A stretch of DNA of 8,099 nt from JAAYBY01 sp964654125 (lineage in GTDB: Bacteria; Bacillota; Clostridia; Saccharofermentanales; UBA5734). The notes below the pieces were generated by a model. The model had not been told where the DNA came from. It made no database searches and saw nothing but the letters and a program-made list of their open reading frames with translations. Where the stretch lies: positions 1 to 8,099 of the forward strand of contig CAZZGG010000111.1 in NCBI GenBank assembly GCA_964654125.1. The letters are read 5' to 3'. The position numbers were made by a program, and so were the translations under genes. Positions 1 to 6,323 of the stretch are shown here, piece after piece. Within the stretch, counting starts at the first letter, position 1; every line of letters begins with the position of its first letter.

Positions 1-107
1 TAAAGCCATCAGGCCACCACAACTTAAAAAAGATAATCACGACAGGCGTCTTCGTTATTGAATCTGCGCTTGAATTCCATAAAACTGATTGTTTCTTGCT
101 TGGCCAT
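1..107 (-). pseudogene. IS1595-family transposase, N-terminal fragment with frameshift, cut by window edge
   Basis: Reading from the ATG at 107-105 gives MAKQETISFMEFKRRFNNED followed by ACRDYLF, then a TAA stop at 26-24. This is the typical opening of IS1595-type DDE transposases, which continues in the family as roughly RWPxGFxCPxC, a zinc ribbon. Here the expected continuation, KLWWPDGF, is present but in the next frame. It is restored by dropping one T from the T6 run at 31-26 (minus-strand CTT TTT TAA G becomes CTT TTT AAG). AAGGAG (122-117) lies 9 nt before the ATG and supports the start. The product would bind and move its own insertion sequence. The rest of the gene lies left of the window, so I cannot tell a dead copy from a programmed frameshift or a homopolymer error. 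Family recognition comes from memory of the N-terminal motif; the frameshift is read directly. Confidence 0.75.
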
Positions 108-122
108 AAGACTCAGCTCCTT

Positions 123-158
123 TGCTTGCATTATATCAAACATACGTTCGTCATGCAA
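123..158 (-). promoter_or_regulatory. Probable transposase promoter with extended -10
   Basis: On the minus strand a perfect TATAAT (135-130) is preceded by TG one base upstream, giving an extended -10, TGATATAAT (138-130). A weak -35, TTGCAT (158-153), lies 17 bp further upstream and matches only the TTG of the consensus. Initiation near position 123 would leave a leader of roughly 16 nt containing the AAGGAG ribosome binding site, which fits a self-contained insertion-sequence promoter. This is prediction from sequence only. Confidence 0.6.
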
Positions 159-161
159 GCA
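123..161. repeat. 8-bp inverted repeat around the transposase promoter
   Basis: TGCTTGCA at 123-130 is the exact reverse complement of TGCAAGCA at 154-161, with 23 bp between. The outer arm overlaps the -35 region and the inner arm abuts the -10 and predicted start site. It could be an operator. In transcripts entering from the upstream DUF4838 gene it could instead form a hairpin ending directly next to the ribosome binding site. Confidence 0.6.
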
Positions 162-222
162 GTTGCTGAATCAACACGATAGCCATGAAATACTTTAGTT
201 ATTTTAGATTTTTATAAATATT

Positions 223-238
223 GCTTAACTGCTTAACT
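223..238. repeat. Tandem 8-bp direct repeat GCTTAACT x2
   Basis: GCTTAACT occurs twice back to back at 223-230 and 231-238, two bases from the stop codon of the DUF4838 gene. The unit length equals the 8-bp target duplication usual for IS1595-family elements. A normal duplication, however, would flank the element rather than sit in tandem on one side, so the link is only suggestive. Confidence 0.5.
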
Positions 239-240
239 CC

Positions 241-2166
241 CTACTTAAAATAAGCTGCAACCCAGCTTAAAAAAGATCCTGTGTCAAATACCCGGCCAAT
301 TTCCGGCTCATGTTTTCTGATAAAAGTTTCTAGTATCCGCCACAGCTGCCGGGTTCGGGTCTGATCATGAAAAAGTTTGCTCTCCCAGGTGAGCAGAAGC
401 AGGCTGAGCAACTGCAGGTAGATTGCCAGATACTGCCAGGAGATATAGTGTTCACTTGCCTGATCAGCCAGCTTTTTTGCGGTAAAATCGGCAAATTCTG
501 CGACTAAGTCGATCAGGTCAGCCAAGTCCTGGCTTTTCTTTTGAGCCAGGGCGTACTTTTCATAACCGGAGTCCGTCCAGGAAAAATCCTCCGGCAGGGG
601 GATTTGGGGATCAAGACCATATAGGGCGCTGAGTTTTCGAAAAAAATCCAGGCAGACCGGTCCCGCCTGGCCATAACTGCTCTTAAAATAGTTTTCTGCG
701 ATACTGGCATAGCTGGTGCTGCTGTCCCACAAGGTCTGGCCCAGCACCTGCATGCCCAGGCCCAGCGGCCAGAAGCACTTGATGACCTGGCAGCTGATAT
801 AGCCGGTCTGGCCCATTTTTGCTAGATTTTTGATATCGTCGTAAAGCACCCTGCTGATAGAAAACTGGCCCGGATCACTGTAATGGGCCCGCCAGTAATG
901 GTACTCAAATAAAAAACTGTCCCTGCCCCACCAGTCTTGCCAGCTCTTGATAAAGCCTGTATTGGCCTGGCTGGAGACAGGATATTTGTTCTGATTGCGC
1001 TGAAAAACCGGCAGCTCTTTTTCATCTAAAGCTTCTCCCAGGCTCTTGTTATAAGTCCGGTAAAAGGGTGCCTGGGTCAAGATGAACCTGTCCTTATTGA
1101 TAAGTTTTTCCTTTTGCGGCCGCCAGATCAGGTCAGTGTAGGAGATGAAGACAAGCTTGGTCTTTATCTGATGGCGGGTCAGCTTTTCATCCAGCTCATT
1201 TAAAGTTTTAATGTAAAGGTCAGCCGGCAGCAGCTTAATGCACTGGCTGCATTCACAATGATTATTGTTGCCATCGGCCAGCCAGACATGGAGTAGGTCA
1301 ATTTCCGGCCGGGTCTTCAGGAGGCTGACAATATAATCTGTGATCAAGTGCCTGGTCTGGGCATTTGAATAGCAGAGGTTGGTGTCACTAAAATTGCCAC
1401 GCAGCTGCCTTTTACCATCGATCAGGGCCAGTTTTCGCCGCACCTCGTCACTGACCTGGCCCCTATGACCCGGCAAAATAGCAAAGGGAGCGCTGGTGAA
1501 GCCATGGCCTGCGGCATGAAAGAGCAGGCCCAATCTTTTTACTTCAGCCACAGCCTCTTCATAGTATGTTTTAGCTAGGTCTTCACTATAGAGCCTGGTC
1601 CTGCTGCCGTCTGCTTGCCTGTCACTGCTATAAAAACTGCCCTGCCAAGGCTCAATCCCCTCAAAAAAGATACTGTTAAAGCCCAGTTTCGGCGCCCAGC
1701 GGATCATGTCCAGGACATCCTCCCGGCTTTTTTGGCCGCCGAAGTCGATCCCGCGGTGGCGATAGGAAGGAGTTTCATGCAGCTTTATAGTTAGGCTGGC
1801 CAAGGCTTGACGGGGGATATAATCGCCCGCTGCACCTGGTCTTAAAAAGGCACAGCCTGCCTCCTTGAGCAGGCGGTAGACTGCTAAAAGGACACTGCGC
1901 GGATTATTGCCAGCCACAATTCCCTGGCCACTAGTCAGGTCAACATAGATCTCATCATCAAAAAAAGGGTCTGCCCCAGCAGCTGGCTGGAGAGAAAATT
2001 CCTCCAGCAGGCCCAGTCTGATCCCAGCGGCAGGCTCCTTGCTTCTTTTAGCTGTATGGCTGCTGGCAGTTAGCCGGGTCAGATAGCTGGCCAGTTCAGC
2101 GGCGGCATAGGCGATCGTAGTATTATCTGAATCAAAGTAGACAGTTGCTTGCTTTTGATGAGCCAT
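241..2166 (-). CDS. DUF4838 / GH67-like glycosidase-family protein
   Basis: The protein has 641 residues and no signal peptide, so it is probably cytoplasmic. Residues about 1-130 form an N-terminal alpha/beta domain like that preceding GH67 alpha-glucuronidases and GH20 enzymes, with the hallmark GNNPRS...AVYRLLKEAGCAFLRPG at 86-111. Residues about 133-460 look like a TIM barrel of the DUF4838 family, starting at SYRHRGIDF (134-142). The region HVWLADG (293-299) is followed by a CxCxxC cysteine cluster (C304, C306, C309), and D298 is a candidate catalytic acid. SFLFEYHYWRAHY (417-429) and DDIKNLAKMG are also typical. The last 130 residues are probably helical. The gene overlaps the preceding glycosidase-like gene by 35 bp and has its own strong GGAGGAGG site, so the two are co-transcribed and likely act on the same glycan. 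DUF4838 activities are mostly undetermined as far as I know; I do not assign a substrate. Family call is fairly sure, function is not. Confidence 0.8.
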   Translation of the reverse strand: MAHQKQATVYFDSDNTTIAYAAAELASYLTRLTASSHTAKRSKEPAAGIRLGLLEEFSLQPAAGADPFFDDEIYVDLTSGQGIVAGNNPRSVLLAVYRLLKEAGCAFLRPGAAGDYIPRQALASLTIKLHETPSYRHRGIDFGGQKSREDVLDMIRWAPKLGFNSIFFEGIEPWQGSFYSSDRQADGSRTRLYSEDLAKTYYEEAVAEVKRLGLLFHAAGHGFTSAPFAILPGHRGQVSDEVRRKLALIDGKRQLRGNFSDTNLCYSNAQTRHLITDYIVSLLKTRPEIDLLHVWLADGNNNHCECSQCIKLLPADLYIKTLNELDEKLTRHQIKTKLVFISYTDLIWRPQKEKLINKDRFILTQAPFYRTYNKSLGEALDEKELPVFQRNQNKYPVSSQANTGFIKSWQDWWGRDSFLFEYHYWRAHYSDPGQFSISRVLYDDIKNLAKMGQTGYISCQVIKCFWPLGLGMQVLGQTLWDSSTSYASIAENYFKSSYGQAGPVCLDFFRKLSALYGLDPQIPLPEDFSWTDSGYEKYALAQKKSQDLADLIDLVAEFADFTAKKLADQASEHYISWQYLAIYLQLLSLLLLTWESKLFHDQTRTRQLWRILETFIRKHEPEIGRVFDTGSFLSWVAAYFK

Positions 2167-4351
2167 TTTGCATGTCCTCCTCCAGGCGGGTGGTGCTGAT
2201 CATTTTAAACTCTGCCGGGGCCAGGCTGACCTTTGCGCAAAGGCCGAACTGGTGCAGCCAGATGGTCCGTTCTTTGGTGTAGTCAATATTAAGCAGGCAG
2301 ATGGTGCCGGCTTGGGGGAAGTAGGAAAAGGCCACATAGTCGCAGTTGGGGCCTGGGTTTTGCTTATCATCCGTGATCCAGACATGGCCACGGTTTTCCT
2401 TGGCGATAGCCCGGTAGATATAGCCGGGCAGGCCGGCTGAGCCGATCAGGCCGCCCGGACCTTCATCCAGGTCCAGGGCACCGGGATAGGCCCAGCTGTT
2501 GAGGAAATAGCATTTGCCCTTACCATAACGGTGCAAGGTGAGCAGGGGCCGGCCCTGTTCATCGTCAACAGCCAGGATTTCCAGGTTTTCAGCAGTCAGT
2601 TCGACCTGGCCCAGGGGTACACCCAGGATTCCGAAGCGGCGCGGGAAGCTGCAACCGAGCCAGTCAGAGCCTGGCGGAACTGTGGCCCAGTAGATGTTCT
2701 CACCCCGGCCCAGGACCTTAAGGCCGCACAGCTCGGAAAAATCACCGCCTTTGACCAGGCTGTCCGCAGTGAAATTGAGGCTCCTGGTCGTATTTGTGGC
2801 CAGCTGCGGCAGGGCTATAAAAAGAGTGCCGCCAGCAAAGACATAGTCCAGGAGGATCTCATATTGTTTGTCTGAGCAGGTGTTCCAACCGGCAAAAAGG
2901 AGGGCCTTGTAGTTACGGTGCAAGAAGTCGGCTGTGATTTCATCTTTGGCCAGGGATACGACATCGACCTGGCCGTAGGGAGTGCCTGACAGGTGGATAT
3001 TGACATAGGGCTTTAAAACAGGCACTTCCGGGAAGAAAACATCCCGGGCCAGCTTCCAGCCCCGTTCCGGCGGACCTTGGAACCAGTTGGGATCTTGCAG
3101 GGCCAGGTCATAAAGGCCGCTGATGGCATAGCTATGGTTATAGCGGGCTGTGGCCAGATCGTTATTGCCCTTGACCAGGGCGAGTGTGCTTTCAGGCTGG
3201 CCCTCAGGGGTGCCCTTGGCTTTGATGAAATTCCAGAAGTCAGATATGATCTGCCTGTACTTACGGCAGATGGGTGAATCGTAGTTGAGGCTGGGAAAGT
3301 GGGGCCTGGCTTCAGCTAGCAGCTGCTTGATCTTTTGCGGTTTTTCCTGGAGCAGCTTTTTGGCCTGGCCCCAGCCGATCGTGCCCAGCTCCTGCCGGCC
3401 TGTCTGGGGAACAGCAAACTTGGGCGAATCCGGGGCTAGAGTGTGTTCGACAAACCAATTGCCGGATTCATTGATGATCAGCTTGCTGCCGGCCATGTAT
3501 TTTAAGTAGAGGGCACTGCGCAGCATCTCATAGCGGAATGAATCATTGTTAGGCTGCCAGGAGTAATGCTCGTGGGCCAGGTGTGAGCCCCATAAGGGCA
3601 GCTGGTGCTGCCGGTAAAGGCCACGCGAAAAGCCACTGGCAAAATTGAGATTTGGGAAGGCAAAGTCTTCGACAACCGGGATATCAGCTCCGCCCAGCAC
3701 TTCATAATCCAGGTGAAAATTACTGCTGGTGGCCATGATATGGCCCCAGCCGCTAGCCTTGCGTTCTTCGACATGCGCTTGGACCTGGGCCACTAGGCGG
3801 TCAGTCAAGCTGGTCAGGCTGAGCTCACTTGCTTGAGGCAGGGCGTCACTCAGGCCGATATTATAGCGTTCCCCAAAATCATAGCCCAGGTAGAAAGGTC
3901 CGCCTGTTTCGGCCATCTGCCGGACCCATTCTGTGTTGGCATCTGTATAAAGAAAGGCTGTATAGATGCCTTTTTTGCGGGCTTCCCGGATAAAACGGAC
4001 CAGGCCGGCTCCGAAACGATCCTGGTGCTGCTGAAAAAGCTCCTCATATTCAGCCACAGTCAAGTGACGGCAGTTTTCCCAATCCGGGGCGGGGATCTCC
4101 AGGCCCAGCTCATCCAGGGCATAGAACCATTCAGCGATGAGGCGGGGCGAAAAGCCCCGCGCTATGCCCCAGACCTGGGCCAGGTTGCCCTGATTGTCCT
4201 CAATTATTTTCTCAATCATGTCCAGCGGAGCAAAATACTGGCATTGCCAGGTGTAATGGCCCAGCATGGTGCTGAGCAAGGTGTCTGTATCGGTTGGATA
4301 GACACCGGTTCCGACAAAAATACCTTCAGCTGGCAGTTCAATTTTTGGCAT
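2132..4351 (-). CDS. TIM-barrel glycosidase-like protein with amidotransferase-like domain
   Basis: The protein has 739 residues and no signal peptide. Residues about 10-310 read like a (beta/alpha)8 barrel: FVGTGVYPTD (12-21), GIYTAFLYTDAN (128-139), WGHIMATSSNFHLDYE (202-217), PVVEDFAFPN (225-234), LPLWGSHLAHEHYSW (251-265) and IINESGNW (292-299). Candidate catalytic acids are E228, E261 and E295. Residues about 450-620 resemble the glutamine-amidotransferase-like fold found as the trimerisation domain of GH42 beta-galactosidases (YKALLFAGWN, LLDYVFAGGTLF, YGKGKCYFLNSW). A small beta-rich domain ends the protein. I do not recognise a named family; a distant GH42/GH-A relationship is an inference from architecture. 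The start has AAGGGG 7 nt upstream. It is first in a minus-strand operon with the DUF4838 gene and diverges from the GH20 gene, which supports a role in glycan breakdown. Confidence 0.65.
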   Translation of the reverse strand: MPKIELPAEGIFVGTGVYPTDTDTLLSTMLGHYTWQCQYFAPLDMIEKIIEDNQGNLAQVWGIARGFSPRLIAEWFYALDELGLEIPAPDWENCRHLTVAEYEELFQQHQDRFGAGLVRFIREARKKGIYTAFLYTDANTEWVRQMAETGGPFYLGYDFGERYNIGLSDALPQASELSLTSLTDRLVAQVQAHVEERKASGWGHIMATSSNFHLDYEVLGGADIPVVEDFAFPNLNFASGFSRGLYRQHQLPLWGSHLAHEHYSWQPNNDSFRYEMLRSALYLKYMAGSKLIINESGNWFVEHTLAPDSPKFAVPQTGRQELGTIGWGQAKKLLQEKPQKIKQLLAEARPHFPSLNYDSPICRKYRQIISDFWNFIKAKGTPEGQPESTLALVKGNNDLATARYNHSYAISGLYDLALQDPNWFQGPPERGWKLARDVFFPEVPVLKPYVNIHLSGTPYGQVDVVSLAKDEITADFLHRNYKALLFAGWNTCSDKQYEILLDYVFAGGTLFIALPQLATNTTRSLNFTADSLVKGGDFSELCGLKVLGRGENIYWATVPPGSDWLGCSFPRRFGILGVPLGQVELTAENLEILAVDDEQGRPLLTLHRYGKGKCYFLNSWAYPGALDLDEGPGGLIGSAGLPGYIYRAIAKENRGHVWITDDKQNPGPNCDYVAFSYFPQAGTICLLNIDYTKERTIWLHQFGLCAKVSLAPAEFKMISTTRLEEDMQNGSSKASNCLL
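2176..2183 (-). promoter_or_regulatory. Ribosome binding site of the DUF4838 gene, inside the preceding gene
   Basis: GGAGGAGG lies 9 nt before the ATG at 2166-2164 and within the end of the upstream coding region. It fixes this start. The closer ATG at 2173-2171 is in the frame of the upstream gene, where it encodes a Met in LEEDMQNG, and is not a start for this one. Confidence 0.8.
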
Positions 4352-4426
4352 GATATATCCCCTTAACTTTTGATATCATAGTAACATAGCTAGAAGAAGA
4401 CTGGCAGCTGCCCAGGAGGTTTTACC
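4352..4426. promoter_or_regulatory. Divergent intergenic control region between the two glycosidase operons
   Basis: These 75 bp must hold the promoters of both operons unless one is driven from elsewhere. A perfect 8-bp palindrome, TGATATCA (4371-4378), overlaps two mirror-image -10-like hexamers: TATGAT on the minus strand (4380-4375) and TATCAT on the plus strand (4374-4379). I find no good -35 for either, so an activator may be needed. A second palindrome, GGCAGCTGCC (4403-4412), sits directly before the AGGAGGT ribosome binding site (4414-4420) of the GH20 gene and could be an operator or a small hairpin. No clear catabolite-repression (cre) match was seen. Confidence 0.45.
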
Positions 4427-6313
4427 ATGATTGCTGTGCAAATGGATTTGGCCAGGCAAAAAGAGAACCTGGCTGAAATCGAGAGTTTTTTTGAGCTGGC
4501 TGCTGAGAATGGTTTTGATACAGTGGTGCTGTATTTAGAAGACCGCATCAAGACCCGCTCCTACCCTTTTTCTAGTGATCAGGAGAGCTATCTGCCTGAG
4601 GAGATCAGGCAGATACTGGATTATGCCACAACCAGGCACCTGGAACTGATCCCGGTCGTTTCTAACCTGGGCCATGTCGAGCGGTTTTTACGCCACCCGG
4701 AGCTAGCTGACCTGGCCGAAACCAGAGACGGCGATCCAGCCCGTTTCCAGTTCACAGATGAACAGCCTAGAGCCCATTGCCTCTGTCCCTCTCTGGAGGA
4801 GAGTTATGCCTTTTTCGATAGCTACATCAGTGAAGTGGCCCAGCTCTTCCCTTCCAGCTATTTTCATGTCGGTCTGGACGAGGCCTGGGACATGGGCCTG
4901 TGCCAGCTCTGCCGCAAGCGCATGCAAGAAGGCGGCTTGAGCGGTCTTTTGACTGACCATATCCGGCATACCCACCAGCTTTTAAAGTCTTTGGGCAAGA
5001 CCATGCTGATCTGGGATGATATGTTCGAATATTGCCCCGGTGCCCTGGAAGAAATCCCCCGTGATATCGTGCTTTGCTGCTGGAACTACAGCTATATTGC
5101 CAAGCAGCTGCCCGGCCATTTCAACAACTCTAAAAAGGCCGACCTTTTCGCCCTTTACGATCAATTGGGCTTTCGCTATATAGCTGCCACCAATACTGAT
5201 GTTTATAATGTGGCAAGCTTCACCCGTTATGCCAGCCAATATCAGCCAATGGGCTTTTTGGCCACAATCTGGGAAAGGAGCCTCAAGCAGCTTTATGCCC
5301 TCTACCCCTTGGTAGCCAATGCCGGCCTGCTCTGGAATAAGCTCCTGGCCGATCAGCCGGACCAGCGCCTGGCCCAGGCCATCCAGCAGACCTACCAGAT
5401 TGAGGACGAGAGCCTGATCCAGACCGTGGCCATGATTTTAGCGCGCAAATACCAGCCTGACTATAATTTTTTCAGCTCCATCAGCCAGGCCAATCAAACT
5501 AGTGACCAGAATTATTATTTGGACAAGGCTCTTTTAGCCTGTCTAGCCGAGGGCAGGGAAATTGAGCCTTTAAACGAGACCATGTTTGCTGTCCTGGAAT
5601 ATGAACTGGCCAGCTCCTGCCTGGCCTATGAGGCCAGGCAGCTGGCCGCCCAAATCTTTGACCACCGCACAGGCCGGATCCGGGCTGATCTGGCCCATGT
5701 TAAGCAGGGCCTGGACAATTGCCTGGCTCAAGCCAGGCAGATCAAGCAGGAACAGATTGAGCTGTGGCAGCTATTGAGGTCCGGCATCGCCCTGGACCAT
5801 CTGCTGGAGCACCATGACTTGCTGCTTGGCAAACTAGGTAAGCTAAAGGAGCTGGCCCAGACCTGCTCATTTGGCGAAGCCGGCCGACTGGATATCAGCT
5901 TTTTCCTGCCGGACCAGACAGGTGGGGCGCGCACGAAAATCGTAGTTTTTTATGCTGACGGCAGCAAGACAGTTATTCCGGCCGCCAGCTATAAATATCT
6001 GGCCAGCCAGAGTGCTTATTTTGGTCTTGCCTTCCCTTTAGATCCAGATAAGGCAATCAGATCTTGCCAGCTGACTGTCCTGGGTTATGGCCAGGCTGGC
6101 TTTTGCTATCTGGAGGCTTTTAATCAAAAAGGACGTTTTGTGCCCCAGGGTATTGGCCAGCTGGCCGGTAAAGTCAGCCAGGCCCAGCATGTGCTGACTG
6201 ATGACTCGACCTGGTGCTGCCTGGGCGAAGCGGACATGCTGGCACCCTTTGCCAAACCGGAGCTGGCCCGGCAAGAGCACTGTATGACTATCTTTATGCA
6301 AGAAGATCTCTAG
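4427..6313 (+). CDS. GH20-family beta-N-acetylhexosaminidase-like glycosidase, cytoplasmic
   Basis: The protein has 628 residues and starts directly in the barrel with MIAVQMDLAR, without signal peptide or the N-terminal GH20b domain of secreted hexosaminidases. Residues 1-310 form the GH20-type TIM barrel: LYLEDRIKTRSYPF (35-48), ELIPVVSNLGHVERFLRHPEL (73-93), then HVGLDEAWDMG (147-157), in which D151-E152 is the expected catalytic pair. In GH20 the Glu is the acid/base and the Asp positions the substrate N-acetyl group. W219 (CCWNY) and W282 (ATIWER) fit the tryptophans lining the sugar pocket. A CxxC pair (C159, C162) follows the active-site loop. Residues about 310-480 are helical and about 485-580 look like a beta-sandwich. 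The predicted reaction is release of terminal beta-linked GlcNAc or GalNAc from imported oligosaccharides. AGGAGGT lies 6 nt before the ATG. The next gene begins 10 bp downstream, so the two form an operon. The exact sugar is not settled by sequence. Confidence 0.85.
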   Translation: MIAVQMDLARQKENLAEIESFFELAAENGFDTVVLYLEDRIKTRSYPFSSDQESYLPEEIRQILDYATTRHLELIPVVSNLGHVERFLRHPELADLAETRDGDPARFQFTDEQPRAHCLCPSLEESYAFFDSYISEVAQLFPSSYFHVGLDEAWDMGLCQLCRKRMQEGGLSGLLTDHIRHTHQLLKSLGKTMLIWDDMFEYCPGALEEIPRDIVLCCWNYSYIAKQLPGHFNNSKKADLFALYDQLGFRYIAATNTDVYNVASFTRYASQYQPMGFLATIWERSLKQLYALYPLVANAGLLWNKLLADQPDQRLAQAIQQTYQIEDESLIQTVAMILARKYQPDYNFFSSISQANQTSDQNYYLDKALLACLAEGREIEPLNETMFAVLEYELASSCLAYEARQLAAQIFDHRTGRIRADLAHVKQGLDNCLAQARQIKQEQIELWQLLRSGIALDHLLEHHDLLLGKLGKLKELAQTCSFGEAGRLDISFFLPDQTGGARTKIVVFYADGSKTVIPAASYKYLASQSAYFGLAFPLDPDKAIRSCQLTVLGYGQAGFCYLEAFNQKGRFVPQGIGQLAGKVSQAQHVLTDDSTWCCLGEADMLAPFAKPELARQEHCMTIFMQEDL

Positions 6314-6323
6314 GAGGGGCAGC

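Larger units (their letters stand above)
1..240 (-). mobile_element. One end of an IS1595-like insertion sequence (partial)
   Basis: The transposase start at 107 places one end of an insertion sequence between 108 and about 240, immediately beyond the stop codon of the DUF4838 gene at 241. The stretch is clearly more A+T-rich than the glycosidase genes. I could not identify the terminal inverted repeat because the other end lies outside the window, so the outer boundary is only an upper limit. The transposase reads away from the glycosidase operon, in the same direction as the DUF4838 gene, so transcripts from that operon could run into the element. Confidence 0.5.

Noticed and set aside
181..240. 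Rho-independent terminator after the DUF4838 gene
   Set aside because: The region is A+T-rich but has no G+C-rich stem followed by a T run on the minus strand.
3833..4366. 177-codon plus-strand ORF opposite the TIM-barrel gene
   Set aside because: It is antisense to a well-supported gene and has no recognisable domain. Open antisense frames are expected in G+C-rich codons of this kind.
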